Counted from the stretch's first letter, positions 8,489 to 19,759 are shown. The stretch is 64,000 bases of DNA from Nocardia wallacei (GCF_014466955.1 NZ_AP023396.1:5766001-5830000), one strand, 5' to 3'. Numbers and translations: made by a program. The notes: a model not told the origin generated them from the sequence alone.

Positions 8489-8838
8489 CGCGCCACCCCC
8501 GGCAGTGTGGTCGGAGCGACACAGTCACCCGACAACTCCGCCCGCGTGGCGAGCTGGTCGTGGCGGCAGATGTTCGGCGACGGCCCGTAGTCCGGCTGCG
8601 TCACCATCGCCGCCGTGCAGCCCGCCATACCGACCAGCAAGGCACCCACGAACAGCACACCGGCCACGGCCGGCGGCAACGCGGTCAGACCCCGCAAGAA
8701 CCCACCGACCAACTCACCGCCACCGGAGAATTCCCGGCCATGCATCGCATGCGCAGCGTTCCAACCAGCCGAGCCAGCGCCCGGCGCGAACCGGCCGTAC
8801 CCGGAAACACGCGGGTCCTCGTGCGAAAACAGCGTCAT
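8485..8838 (-). CDS. Single-pass membrane protein (117 aa)
   Basis: The start MTLFSHEDP overlaps the stop of the gene before it. A hydrophobic segment at roughly residues 50-80 (ALPPAVAGVLFVGALLVGMAG) is followed by a short extracytoplasmic tail with two Cys. Element B has an equivalent single-pass protein at 54,492. Likely part of the membrane side of the transfer machinery, by position only. Confidence 0.6.
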   Translation of the reverse strand: MTLFSHEDPRVSGYGRFAPGAGSAGWNAAHAMHGREFSGGGELVGGFLRGLTALPPAVAGVLFVGALLVGMAGCTAAMVTQPDYGPSPNICRHDQLATRAELSGDCVAPTTLPGVAR

Positions 8839-9017
8839 CGCCGCCACCCCCGCCGACGCCACGCATGACCACCTGGGCCGAACACCCGCACCGCGATCAA
8901 CCCGACCACCAGCACCGGCAGCACCACGCCGAACACCAGCGCACCCACCACGCCCGGCTGCGAATACACCGCCGCTGCGGCGACCAATCCGACAAGAAAA
9001 ACCGACCGAGCCCTCAT
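8835..9017 (-). CDS. Very small membrane protein (60 aa)
   Basis: Begins MRARSVFLVG and consists of two adjoining hydrophobic stretches (residues 6-18 and 22-46) and an Arg-rich tail ending in RRRGWRR. Its ATG overlaps the excisionase stop and its stop overlaps the next start. The 51-residue protein at 54,950 in element B has the same size, place and basic tail, so this is a conserved feature of these operons rather than a chance frame. Confidence 0.6.
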   Translation of the reverse strand: MRARSVFLVGLVAAAAVYSQPGVVGALVFGVVLPVLVVGLIAVRVFGPGGHAWRRRGWRR

Positions 9018-9265
9018 GACACGCCTTCGTGCTTCCCGGACGCCATGACGTATTCGGCTCCGATCGGCTGCGCCAACGCGCGCACAGCGCTTCGGCTGAC
9101 AAACAACAGCCTCGGCCCTTGTCGATATCCCTCCAGAAGCTCCCGATCGATCCATCGACGGATCGTTTTCGGGTGAACTCCACCCGCCAGCTGAGCGGCG
9201 GCACGCAGAGAGATCAGGTCGTCTGGCAGCTGGCCGGACGACGCGGCTTTCACCTTCCTCGGCAT
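9014..9265 (-). CDS. Excisionase-type MerR/HTH protein (Xis)
   Basis: An 83-residue protein with a single winged-helix DNA-binding domain: LISLRAAAQLAGGVHPKTIRRWIDRELLEGYRQG, then a strand FVSRSAVRAL, the pattern of the helix_turn_helix_17/excisionase family. AGGAGG before the MPRKVK start decides it over a longer frame. It is the first gene of the leftward operon and diverges from the regulator at 9,413. It probably directs excision together with the integrase at 11,288 and could also act as a local regulator. Confidence 0.8.
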   Translation of the reverse strand: MPRKVKAASSGQLPDDLISLRAAAQLAGGVHPKTIRRWIDRELLEGYRQGPRLLFVSRSAVRALAQPIGAEYVMASGKHEGVS

Positions 9266-9412
9266 GTGTCCTCCTGTGACTAAATGCGTCTTGATGTGTT
9301 GGGACACAGGAAGATTCGCTCAGACAGGAGGTACGACATCACCCCACAGCGGGACTTGTGCGGACGTCTCCGAGACGGCTAAGATGTCCCTAGACGTCCC
9401 AGGGAGGCCACC
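9266..9412. promoter_or_regulatory. Divergent promoter region between xis and the HTH regulator
   Basis: 147 bp separate the divergently transcribed excisionase and regulator. On the + strand a plausible promoter is TTGTGC at 9356-9361 and TAAGAT at 9380-9385 (18-bp spacer), followed by AGGGAGG at 9401-9407 and the ATG at 9413. GTCCC repeats (9386-9390, 9396-9400) and a GGGACAC/GTGTCC pair nearby look like binding sites, possibly for the regulator itself. The promoter assignment is inferred from sequence only. Confidence 0.45.
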
Positions 9413-10180
9413 ATGCCGAACGACCGATTGCGCGACGCACTGCTTCGCAGCGGACTCACCCCCGAAACTGCTGCGGAATCGCTAGGCGTAAGCGCGAAAA
9501 CCGTCGAACGCTGGGTGAGGAATGGCAGGATTCCGTACCCGAAATATCGCTACCAAATCGCCGCACTCGTCAAGGAGTCGGAGCAGTTCCTCTGGCCTGA
9601 TGCAATCAGCGCGGAGCGCTCGGCTGAGGTTTCGACGTCCGAAGTAATCACCGTCTATCCACATCGCCATGAACTCCCCCGAGACCTGTGGCTGAATCTA
9701 TTCGATCAGACGGAACAGCAGTTGGATATCCTCGTCTACGCGGGCATGTTCCTGACGGACGACACCTCACTCTTGAAGAAGCTGAAGCAGAAAGCAAAGC
9801 AGGGCACTCGGGTACGAATAATGCTGGGCGATCCGGACTGTGACCAAGTTGCTCAACGAACTGCGGAAGAAGCTATCGGAGAAGGAGCCATAGCCGCAAA
9901 AATTCGCAATGTGCTCGCATTCTTCAAGCCGGTCTTCGGCGAGCCTGGTATAGAATTCCGACTCCACAGCACCACGCTGTACAACTCAATTTTCCGTTTC
10001 GATGATCAGATGATCGTAAACATGCATGTATACGGCCGGATGGCACCGCAGGCCCCTGCAATGCACCTGCGGCAATTGTTTGAGGGCAGCCTGTTCGAGG
10101 TATACGCAGAGAGCTTCGAGACAGTATGGAGCGAAGCTAAGCCGCTTGAACAGAGCCAAACATCGACGGCGAGGAAGTGA
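9413..10180 (+). CDS. XRE-type HTH regulator with phospholipase-D-like C-terminal domain (DUF5919-like)
   Basis: Residues 5-50 form an HTH (LTPETAAESLGVSAKTVERWVRNG). The rest matches the C-terminal part of AICE regulators: LWLNLFDQTEQQLDILVYAG, VRIMLGDPD, LHSTTLYNSIFRFDDQMIVN. This has the look of a degenerate PLD fold that senses a ligand. In actinobacterial ICEs such genes precede a Nudix gene, as here with a three-base gap, and control the transfer and excision switch. The codon use is less GC-biased than the transfer operon. Confidence 0.72.
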   Translation: MPNDRLRDALLRSGLTPETAAESLGVSAKTVERWVRNGRIPYPKYRYQIAALVKESEQFLWPDAISAERSAEVSTSEVITVYPHRHELPRDLWLNLFDQTEQQLDILVYAGMFLTDDTSLLKKLKQKAKQGTRVRIMLGDPDCDQVAQRTAEEAIGEGAIAAKIRNVLAFFKPVFGEPGIEFRLHSTTLYNSIFRFDDQMIVNMHVYGRMAPQAPAMHLRQLFEGSLFEVYAESFETVWSEAKPLEQSQTSTARK

Positions 10181-10183
10181 AGC

Positions 10184-10654
10184 ATGGCTCGAACGGAATA
10201 CTACAACGATCCCAACGCACCGCAACCAAATAGCATTGTCGTCGCGGCAACCGCTTTTGTTCTCAACGAGAATCGGCAAGTGTTGATGATTCAGCGCAGC
10301 GACAATGGCCGATGGGCTATACCTGGGGGTGGTCAAGATTTTGGGGAGACCATCGAAGAAACCGCAGTCAGAGAGACACGAGAAGAGACCGGTATCGACA
10401 TCGAGATCACCGGCTTAGTGGGCATCTATTCCAACCCGAACCACGTGATGGCGTATACGGACGGAGAAGTCCGCCAACAGTTCTCGATCTGCTTCCGAGC
10501 GCATCCAATCGGCGGTCAGATGCACACTAGCCCGGAATCACCGAACGTCCGATGGGTCGCCCAGTCGGATTTGGATGAGATGGATATACATCCGTCCGTG
10601 CGCCTCCGTATCGATCACGGATATGCCGACCTACCTCAGCCTTATCTCGGCTAG
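10184..10654 (+). CDS. Nudix hydrolase (Pif-like)
   Basis: A 156-residue protein with a Nudix box, GGQDFGETIEETAVRETREE, near residues 48-68 (the usual hydrophobic residue after RE is Thr). Nudix enzymes cleave nucleoside-diphosphate-linked substrates. In the Streptomyces element pSAM2 the Nudix protein Pif prevents redundant transfer between donor cells, and this gene has the matching place between an activator-like regulator and the integrase, so an immunity role is plausible. Its 3' end overlaps the convergent HD-domain gene by 24 bases. Confidence 0.78.
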   Translation: MARTEYYNDPNAPQPNSIVVAATAFVLNENRQVLMIQRSDNGRWAIPGGGQDFGETIEETAVRETREETGIDIEITGLVGIYSNPNHVMAYTDGEVRQQFSICFRAHPIGGQMHTSPESPNVRWVAQSDLDEMDIHPSVRLRIDHGYADLPQPYLG

Positions 10655-11200
10655 ATCGAATCCTGCTATCCGCGATTCAGTTCGCTGCACCGCTGCGGAA
10701 AGCTCGGCTCGTGCCTCATTGATAAACTCATAGACGAGAGTCCCTGCCCCATACCGTGACAGAATCTCTGCGATACGCTGATCAATAGTGAGTAGCTCAC
10801 CATCAGGACCAGTGGTCATGTCGCAATACCAGAGAGCATCACGCAAGGGCGAGTCCTCATCAGCGAAGACAGACAACTCTTTGCCTAAGCCTCTCATTCG
10901 CGCTTCCCGAATAGCACAAGAATGCCGCGCGACGAGAAAAACTATCCTGTCATCCCATCCCAAAGAGCGCAGATACACCGCACCGTCCAGGGGATGAAAC
11001 TTCGTGGTCGCTAGTGGCGGCGCGTACCCGATATCGTGAAGCCAGCAGGCAGCAATCAAGGTCTCGCCTTCGGCGCCAAGGGCTGGCGCGATTCGCGTAC
11101 CCTGTCGAGCGACACCGCTGACGTGCCGCCACCGGCGCGGTAGATCCTCAGCGAGACGAGCCTCAGCGAGTATCCGGGCGTCGCTCACAAGTTCACTCAT
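10631..11200 (-). CDS. HD-domain metal-dependent phosphohydrolase-like protein (189 aa)
   Basis: The start MSELVSDAR is chosen because the long upstream extension is antisense to the integrase. An H (HVSGVARQG), HD pair (ACWLHDIGYAP), and downstream H and D residues fit the HD superfamily, which hydrolyses phosphomonoesters or cyclic nucleotides. HD genes accompany the Nudix and regulator genes in many AICEs, so the trio may adjust a nucleotide signal that controls transfer. It is convergent with the Nudix gene and divergent from the integrase. Confidence 0.7.
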   Translation of the reverse strand: MSELVSDARILAEARLAEDLPRRWRHVSGVARQGTRIAPALGAEGETLIAACWLHDIGYAPPLATTKFHPLDGAVYLRSLGWDDRIVFLVARHSCAIREARMRGLGKELSVFADEDSPLRDALWYCDMTTGPDGELLTIDQRIAEILSRYGAGTLVYEFINEARAELSAAVQRTESRIAGFDLAEIRLR

Positions 11201-11287
11201 CGGACTGACGCTACCTCGACACTCAGACTGCGAACATAGGCATCGGGACTCTGCGGGGACACGGTGACGCAGGAGGGAGCAGTAAAG

Positions 11288-12379
11288 ATGGGTTGGGCCG
11301 AGAAGCTGCCGAGCGGCCGATACCGCGGCCTCTATCGGGACAGGGAGGGCCGCAAGCGCAGCGCCGGCATCTTCGCGACCAAGGAGATCGCGCGACGCAA
11401 GGCCACGGCCAAGGAGGACGCGGAGCGGGAGAACCCCACGCGGCCAGTCCCGGCGCTCACCTGGGCCGACTGGCTGCCGCGGTGGACAGCTCAGCGGACC
11501 GTCGAAGAAGGCACCCTGTCGATCGACAACAGGCGAATCAACAAGCACCTCAAGCCCAAGTGGGGCCCGCTGCTCCTCACCGAGATCACTCAGCCGGACA
11601 TTCAAGAGTGGGTAGCGAGTCTGCCGTTAGCGCCAACCACGGTGGACAAGTGCTACCGGCTCCTCAGCGGCTCCCTGAAGGCGGCAGAGCGAGCCGAGCT
11701 GATCCCGCGAAACCCGTGCGTCGACATCAAGCTTCCGAAACCAGGCCCATCGCCTGAGCGCTACCTCGAGGACGAGGAGTTCGCCGCCCTGCGGGATCCG
11801 CTCGAACCATTCGATCAGCTCGTGGTCGATGTCCTTGTCGGAACAGGCATGAGAATGGGTGAGGCCCAGGGCCTGCATAAGGAGCACGTCGACCTCAAAC
11901 GCAAAGTCATCACCGTGGAATGGGCTTGGGACAAGGAGTCCCGGAGGCTTAAGGCGCCCAAGGACCATGAGCGCCGGGCGATCCCGATCGGCGACACTCT
12001 CGCGCAGACGCTCGCGGCGGTCATCAAACGTGACGGGCTCGGCGAACCGGCGCCGGTGCGATACTCCACCGGTCGATCCGTGCGGACTGGCCTCCTGCTC
12101 GCCCACACCGACGGTCGGCCATTCGATCAGGACAACTTCGGCAAGCGATTCCAAGCGGCACAACGGGTCGCCTGGGTCGGCGAAGGCGACGACCGACGCC
12201 GACTTGGAAAGGTCCGGCCGCACGATCTCCGCCACACCTATGCCGGCCGCCTGGTGCGCGCCGGGGTACCGCTGCAAGCGGTCCAGAAGCTCTTGGGGCA
12301 CGCCTCGATCCGGACCACCCAGCGCTACGCCAGCCTCGCCGAAAGTCAGTGGGAGAACATCCGAAATGTGCTTGGCTGA
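11288..12379 (+). CDS. Tyrosine recombinase integrase of element A
   Basis: AGGAGGG at 11271-11277, ten bases before the ATG, decides this start over a GTG eight codons upstream. The 363-residue protein has an N-terminal AP2-like arm-binding region (WAEKLPSGRYRGLYRDREG), a SAM-like core domain, and the catalytic residues R (GTGMRMGEAQ), HxxR (PHDLRHTYA), H (LLGHAS) and the Tyr in TTQRYASL. This is the phage-type integrase that inserts AICEs into tRNA genes. The gene ends 76 bp from the 3' end of tRNA-Val, its presumed target. Confidence 0.93.
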   Translation: MGWAEKLPSGRYRGLYRDREGRKRSAGIFATKEIARRKATAKEDAERENPTRPVPALTWADWLPRWTAQRTVEEGTLSIDNRRINKHLKPKWGPLLLTEITQPDIQEWVASLPLAPTTVDKCYRLLSGSLKAAERAELIPRNPCVDIKLPKPGPSPERYLEDEEFAALRDPLEPFDQLVVDVLVGTGMRMGEAQGLHKEHVDLKRKVITVEWAWDKESRRLKAPKDHERRAIPIGDTLAQTLAAVIKRDGLGEPAPVRYSTGRSVRTGLLLAHTDGRPFDQDNFGKRFQAAQRVAWVGEGDDRRRLGKVRPHDLRHTYAGRLVRAGVPLQAVQKLLGHASIRTTQRYASLAESQWENIRNVLG

Positions 12380-12454
12380 CGCACCCGTGCCCCACGTTTG
12401 CCCCACAATCATCGGCATGGGGCAGAAGTGAAACGGAATGACCAGCGAATTTGC

Positions 12455-12529
12455 TGGTGGGCGCAGAGGGGTTCGAACCCCCGACCGCTGGTGTGTAAAA
12501 CCAGTGCTCTACCACTGAGCTATACGCCC
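12455..12529 (-). tRNA. tRNA-Val (anticodon TAC)
   Basis: A complete cloverleaf: acceptor GGGCGTA/TGCGCCC with one G-T pair, D-arm GCTC...GAGC, anticodon stem CTGGT/ACCAG with loop TTTACAC (TAC at 34-36), T-arm GGGGG-TTCGAAC-CCCC, and an encoded CCA end. The 3' end points at the integrase of element A, as expected if the element uses this gene as attB and restores it on integration. Confidence 0.95.
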
Positions 12530-12592
12530 GAGTCCGCGCCCGCCGGGAAGAAGCGGGACGGAGGTGCTGGTTGCCCGAAAGCTTGCAGCGGG

Positions 12593-13057
12593 TTACGAAT
12601 CTAACGCAGCGAGGGCTTTCTCCCAAGCTGCCTGGTCACGGGGCTCGCCGGGGCCGTTCATTTCGGAGAAGCGGATGATGCCGTCCTTGTCGACGACGAA
12701 GGTGCCGCGGTTGGCGAAGCCGGTTTTGTCGTTGAAGACGCCGTAGGACTGGGCTACGGCGCCGTGCGGCCAGAAGTCCGAGAGCAGGGGGAAGGTGTAG
12801 CCCTGCTCCGCGGCCCAGATCTTGTGGGTGGGCGGCGGGCCGACGGAGATCGCGAGGATCTCGGCGTTGTCGTTCTGGAACTTCGGCAGCTCGTCGCGGA
12901 CCTTGCACAGCTCGCCCTGGCAGATACCGGTGAACGCCAGCGGGTAGAACACGATCAGGACATTCTTGTGCCCGCGGTAGTCCGAGAGGCTGACGTCCTG
13001 GTTGTTCTGGTCCTTCAGCGTGAAATCCGGTGCGGCCGTGCCCTCTTCGAGTGGCAT
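12593..13057 (-). CDS. ahpE: AhpE-type peroxiredoxin
   Basis: A 154-residue thiol peroxidase that reduces alkyl hydroperoxides and peroxynitrite. The peroxidatic Cys is in PLAFTGICQGELC (PxxxTxxC signature); thioredoxin-fold strands follow. AGGAGG lies seven bases before the ATG (MPLEEGTAAPDFTL). M. tuberculosis ahpE (Rv2238c) has the same neighbours, the DUF3052 gene Rv2239c and then Rv2240c and aceE, so assignment is by both sequence and synteny. It is the first chromosomal gene beyond element A. Confidence 0.9.
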   Translation of the reverse strand: MPLEEGTAAPDFTLKDQNNQDVSLSDYRGHKNVLIVFYPLAFTGICQGELCKVRDELPKFQNDNAEILAISVGPPPTHKIWAAEQGYTFPLLSDFWPHGAVAQSYGVFNDKTGFANRGTFVVDKDGIIRFSEMNGPGEPRDQAAWEKALAALDS

Positions 13058-13156
13058 GCGCGGTCCTCCTGTGATCGATGCGGCGTCCACGATCCCGGCG
13101 TGGGGGCAGCGGCGGGCAGCACGGACCCACCCCCACAACCTTAATCGAACCGCCGG

Positions 13157-13516
13157 TCAGCGCTGCTTCGAGGGCGTCTTGGGCTGCATGAGCTTGGTGC
13201 CGGTCCAGTCGCCCAGGCTCACCGGTGTGGTGGAGGTCAGGCCGGCCGTGGGGGCCGACTCGGCGATCTCGCTCGGATCCACATGGCCGGGCTGTCCGGT
13301 CTTGGGGGTCAGCACCCAGATCACGCCGTCGTCGGACAGCGGGCTGATGGCATCCATCAGCTCGTCGGCGAGATCGCCGTCACCGTCTCGCCACCACAGC
13401 ATGACGACGTCGACCACCTCGTCGGTGTCATCGTCCCAGCCCAGTTCTTGGACCACCATTCCGTGAGAGATGCCAAGCTTCTGAGCGTTGTTCTGCGCGT
13501 CCGCCGCGGCGACCAC
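13157..13516 (-). CDS. DUF3052 protein (Rv2239c-like)
   Basis: A 119-residue acidic protein with the DUF3052 pattern (KLGISHGMVVQELGWDDDTD, VVMLWWRDGDGDLADELMDA, GVIWVLTPKTG). The GTG start at MVAAADAQNN is chosen because GAGGAGG lies eight bases upstream; an ATG further out lacks a site. It has the same position as Rv2239c, next to ahpE. The biochemical function of the family is not known to me. Confidence 0.8.
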   Translation of the reverse strand: MVAAADAQNNAQKLGISHGMVVQELGWDDDTDEVVDVVMLWWRDGDGDLADELMDAISPLSDDGVIWVLTPKTGQPGHVDPSEIAESAPTAGLTSTTPVSLGDWTGTKLMQPKTPSKQR

Positions 13517-13657
13517 GGTGGTGTCCTCCTCAACTGCCGACAATAGATAGGTGCAAGCGAACATGGTTATCGGCCGCAGCGCAAGCCGATCCGCCCAAAT
13601 ACATTCCGAAATGTCGCGTAACGAGCCGTATCGTCCGAGGTCGGACCGGTAAGCCGG

Positions 13658-14218
13658 TCACCGTGCGGGACAAGCATTCCGCACCGTGTTGAGCGCGTCG
13701 TTGACCCGCTTGCTGGCGTCGTTGAGCGGTCCGACGGGTGCGGTGTAGGTCATCTTGCGCGATTCCTCCGCCAGCGCCCGCGCGGCCACCACGTAGTCGG
13801 TGAACTTCTGCGCCAGATCCGCCGGTAGCGCTTCGCCCGAGGCGGTCACACGGCTCTCGACCGTGCGGGCCGCGTTCTCCAGGGTCTCCGCCGCGGCGTC
13901 GCGCTTGGCGTCCTGATCGGGCGCGTTGGCGTCGTGGGCGTCGACGAACTCGTTGTACTTGGTCACCGCGACACCGGACAGATCGCGGAACGGGCTGCAG
14001 TTCTCCGAGACGGCCTTGTCCTGCGCGGCCGCCCGGGCCGAGGAGGTCGCCGCTGCCGACGACGCCGCCATCTCCGTCCGGAACGCTGCCGCGTCCACCT
14101 CGTTCACGGTGGCGGTACCGTGGACCGAGCTGGAGCATCCCGCTACCACCAGTCCGGTGCCGACCGCAAGGGTCGCGCACGCCAACCCGAACCCGCGTGG
14201 GTTCAGCAGTTTCATCAT
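13658..14218 (-). CDS. Secreted lipoprotein, helical (186 aa)
   Basis: The signal peptide ends in a lipobox, VVAGC near residues 24-28, so the mature protein is probably lipid-anchored on the outer face of the membrane. The remainder is Ala-rich and helical with two Cys (ENCSPF and NACPAR) that may pair. GGGGAGG precedes two consecutive ATG codons; either may start. Position corresponds to Rv2240c. Function unknown. Confidence 0.75.
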   Translation of the reverse strand: MMKLLNPRGFGLACATLAVGTGLVVAGCSSSVHGTATVNEVDAAAFRTEMAASSAAATSSARAAAQDKAVSENCSPFRDLSGVAVTKYNEFVDAHDANAPDQDAKRDAAAETLENAARTVESRVTASGEALPADLAQKFTDYVVAARALAEESRKMTYTAPVGPLNDASKRVNDALNTVRNACPAR

Positions 14219-14449
14219 CCTCCCCGCTTCTCGACCTCGGCGGTTTCCATCGGGTGTTGTTCACGGTGCGCACACCGCAGTTGCCTGGAGAACGGTACTG
14301 GATTTCCGGCTGACATGATGACCTGGGACGCATCATCGACAAGGATGTGAGATGCGCCCCACCGTGAGGCACGGACAACCCGCCTACCAGCGCGGCTGTC
14401 CGGGGTTAGAGCCATCCGCTTGTCCACCCCTGTACGAGGAGCTTTGATT

Positions 14450-17341
<2,892 letters not shown>

Positions 17342-17387
17342 GCGCACCGGGCGCGGGGGCCCGGCCGCCGCGGGAGAGTATGGAGTA

Positions 17388-18716
17388 GTGGAACGTAAAC
17401 CGCCGCGGCCGCGCCGGATCACCGACACGTCCTCGTCACACGAGGTATATCTGCCGACCGGCGCCCTCTCGCCGTATCAGCAGACCCGCGATCCGCTGCC
17501 GGACACGCTGCTGAAGCGGGTGAAGCAGTTCTCCGGGCGATTGTCCACCGAGGCGATCGCGTCGATGGAGGACCGGCTGCCGTTCTTCGGTGATCTGGAC
17601 GCCGCGCAGCGGGCCGGCGTCCAGATGCTGGTGCAGACCGCGGTGGTGAACTTCCTGGAATGGCTGCAGGACCCCGAGAGCGATATCCGGTTCAGCCTGG
17701 ACGCTTTTCAGGTGATCCCGCAGGATCTGGCGCGGCGGCTCACTCTGCGCCAGACCGTCGACATGGTCCGGGTGGCCATGGAGTTCTTCGAGCAGTGGCT
17801 GCCGGCGCTGGCCCGCAACGACCGGCAGCTGGTGGCGCTGACCGAGGCGGTACTGCGCTACGGCCGCGAACTCGGTTTCGCCGCGGCCTCGGTGTACGCC
17901 AGCGCCGCCGAGTCCCGCGGCGCGTGGGACACCCGGCTGGAGGCGCTGGTGGTCGACGCCGTTGTGCGCGGAGACACCGGGCCCGAAATGCTCTCGCGCG
18001 CGGCCACATTGAACTGGGACGCCACCGCGCCGGCGACGGTGCTGGTCGGCATACCCCCGAGCGACCAGGTCACCGTGGTCGGCTCGGTGCACACCCTCGC
18101 CGCCCGGCACGGCCGCGCCGCGTTGGCGGTCATCCAGGGATCGCGGCTGGTCATGGTGGTGAGCGGGAATCTCGGCGACATCGGCTATCCCTCCCCGTTC
18201 CTGGTCGATCTGCTGGCCGAGTCGTTCTCCGAGGGGCCGGTGGTGATCGGCCCGACCACCCGCACGCTGTCGGCCGCGCACGTCAGCGCGGTCGAGGCGA
18301 TGGCCGGGATGGAGGCGGTGGTGGGCTGGCGCGGGGCGCCGCGGCCGGTGCACGCCTCCGAACTGTTGCCCGAACGGGCCCTGCTCGGAGATCGTGCTGC
18401 GGTCGAGGCTCTCAACGAGTATGTTGTGCTACCGTTGGCCGCCGCCGGATCGGCCTTGGCCGACACCCTCGATGCCTATCTCGATTGCGGCGGAGCCGTC
18501 GAGACGTGTGCACGCCAGCTGTTCGTTCATCCAAATACGGTCCGCTATCGGCTGAAGAGAATCGCCGATATCACCGGCCGTGATCCGATGAATCCGCGCG
18601 ACGCGTACGTGCTCCGGATCGCCGCCACAGTAGGTCGTCTGACACGAACTCGTAACGAATCACCAACTTCCGCCCCAGAAGCCTCTCCGGCCACGTTTTA
18701 CGAAGATGGGATGTAA
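17388..18716 (+). CDS. mabR: MabR-type PucR-family transcriptional regulator of the FAS-II operon
   Basis: A 442-residue regulator with a GGDEF-like central CdaR part and a C-terminal PucR helix-turn-helix (CARQLFVHPNTVRYRLKRI). Its sequence and place between aceE and fabD match Rv2242/MSMEG_4324, named MabR because it controls the fasII (mycolate) operon in mycobacteria in response to acyl-CoA. The GTG start is 46 bases after aceE, with GGAG very close and GGGAG eleven bases upstream, so the exact start is uncertain. It probably binds the palindrome at 18,757. Confidence 0.88.
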   Translation: MERKPPRPRRITDTSSSHEVYLPTGALSPYQQTRDPLPDTLLKRVKQFSGRLSTEAIASMEDRLPFFGDLDAAQRAGVQMLVQTAVVNFLEWLQDPESDIRFSLDAFQVIPQDLARRLTLRQTVDMVRVAMEFFEQWLPALARNDRQLVALTEAVLRYGRELGFAAASVYASAAESRGAWDTRLEALVVDAVVRGDTGPEMLSRAATLNWDATAPATVLVGIPPSDQVTVVGSVHTLAARHGRAALAVIQGSRLVMVVSGNLGDIGYPSPFLVDLLAESFSEGPVVIGPTTRTLSAAHVSAVEAMAGMEAVVGWRGAPRPVHASELLPERALLGDRAAVEALNEYVVLPLAAAGSALADTLDAYLDCGGAVETCARQLFVHPNTVRYRLKRIADITGRDPMNPRDAYVLRIAATVGRLTRTRNESPTSAPEASPATFYEDGM

Positions 18717-18756
18717 CGACTCCGGGGAACCGGTCGATCCCGGCGGTCCACTTGCC

Positions 18757-18779
18757 GTTTTGTGGGGTCCACACAAAAC
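18757..18779. promoter_or_regulatory. Perfect inverted repeat upstream of fabD, candidate MabR operator
   Basis: GTTTTGTG (18757-18764) and CACAAAAC (18772-18779) form a perfect 8-bp inverted repeat with a 7-bp centre in the 128-bp mabR-fabD intergenic region. A third half-site, GTTTTGT, is at 18831-18837, just before the fabD ribosome binding site. The location fits regulation of the fasII promoter by the adjacent PucR-type regulator. Binding itself is inferred. Confidence 0.6.
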
Positions 18780-18844
18780 CCGTCCGGAAGCTTCATCGGC
18801 GTCGACATCTCGCCGGAGGCCCTCCACGGTGTTTTGTTAGAGGC

Positions 18845-19759
18845 GTGATCGCGTTGTACGCCCCAGGACAGGGCTCCCAGACACCCGGCATGCTCGCGCC
18901 TTGGCTCGATCTTCCCGGCGCGCGTGACCGTCTCGAACTGTGGTCCAAGGCTTCCGGCCTGGACCTGGTGCAGCTCGGCACCACCGCCACCGCGGACGAG
19001 ATCAAGGACACGGCGGTGACCCAGCCGCTCGTGGTCGCCGCGGCGCTGCTCGCCTACGCGGAGATCTCCGACGAGTCGTTTCCGGCGGACACCATCGTCG
19101 CCGGCCACTCGGTCGGTGAGTTCGCCGCCGCGGCCATCGCCGGGGTCATCACCCCCGACGAGGCCGTGACGCTGTCGGCCATCCGCGGCGCGGAGATGGC
19201 CAAGGCCTGCGCGCTGGAACCGACCGGCATGTCGGCCGTGCTCGGTGGCGACGAAGCCGCCGTGCTCGACCGGCTCGCCGAACTCGACCTCGTCCCGGCC
19301 AACCGCAACGCGGTGGGCCAGATCGTGGCGGCGGGCCGCCTGGACGCGCTGGCCGAGCTGGCGGCGAACCCGCCGGAGAAGGCACGCGTCCGCGCGCTGC
19401 CCGTGGCCGGCGCCTTCCACACCGGGTTCATGGCTCCGGCCCAGGACGCCGTGGCCGAGGCCATCGCCCAGATCACCCCGGGCGAGCCGACCCGGACCCT
19501 GCTGTCGAACTTCGACGGTCAGCCGGTGACCTCCGGCCGTGACGCCGTCGACAAGCTCGCCGCGCAGGTCACCCGGCCGGTACGGTGGGATCTGTGCACC
19601 GAGACGGTGCGCGCGGCAGCGGTCTCCGCGGTGGCGGAGCTGCCACCGGCCGGAACCCTGGTGGGCATCGCCAAGCGGGAGCTCAAGGGCACCCCGAATC
19701 TGGCCCTGAAGACCCCCGAAGATATCCCCGCGTTGGCCGAACTGTCGGCAAACGGTTAG
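18845..19759 (+). CDS. fabD: Malonyl-CoA:ACP transacylase
   Basis: A 304-residue enzyme that loads malonyl groups onto AcpM for FAS-II chain elongation. Motifs are GQGSQ near residue 8, the nucleophile-elbow GHSVGE with the catalytic Ser, and the His in AGAFHTGFM. The GTG start (MIALYAPGQGSQ) matches mycobacterial FabD and has AGAGG just upstream; a longer in-frame ATG would cover the operator. It is the first gene of fabD-acpM-kasA-accD6. Confidence 0.95.
   Translation: MIALYAPGQGSQTPGMLAPWLDLPGARDRLELWSKASGLDLVQLGTTATADEIKDTAVTQPLVVAAALLAYAEISDESFPADTIVAGHSVGEFAAAAIAGVITPDEAVTLSAIRGAEMAKACALEPTGMSAVLGGDEAAVLDRLAELDLVPANRNAVGQIVAAGRLDALAELAANPPEKARVRALPVAGAFHTGFMAPAQDAVAEAIAQITPGEPTRTLLSNFDGQPVTSGRDAVDKLAAQVTRPVRWDLCTETVRAAAVSAVAELPPAGTLVGIAKRELKGTPNLALKTPEDIPALAELSANG

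Larger units (their letters stand above)
1..12454. mobile_element. AICE-like integrated element A (right part), inserted at tRNA-Val
   Basis: The element runs from beyond the left edge to the 3' end of tRNA-Val. It carries a tyrosine integrase next to the tRNA, an excisionase, an HTH regulator/Nudix/HD-domain cassette and a long leftward operon in which nearly every start codon overlaps the previous stop. An FtsK/TraB-type ATPase and a replication-relaxation-like protein identify it as a member of the actinobacterial integrative and conjugative elements, which move as double-stranded DNA. The left attachment site lies outside the window, so the full size and att core cannot be given. Gene order closely parallels element B at 41-59 kb. 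Confidence 0.88.

Noticed and set aside
10631..11605. Long 324-residue version of the HD-domain protein
   Set aside because: The extra N-terminal part is antisense to the integrase gene and low-complexity; the start at 11,200 gives a normal HD protein.
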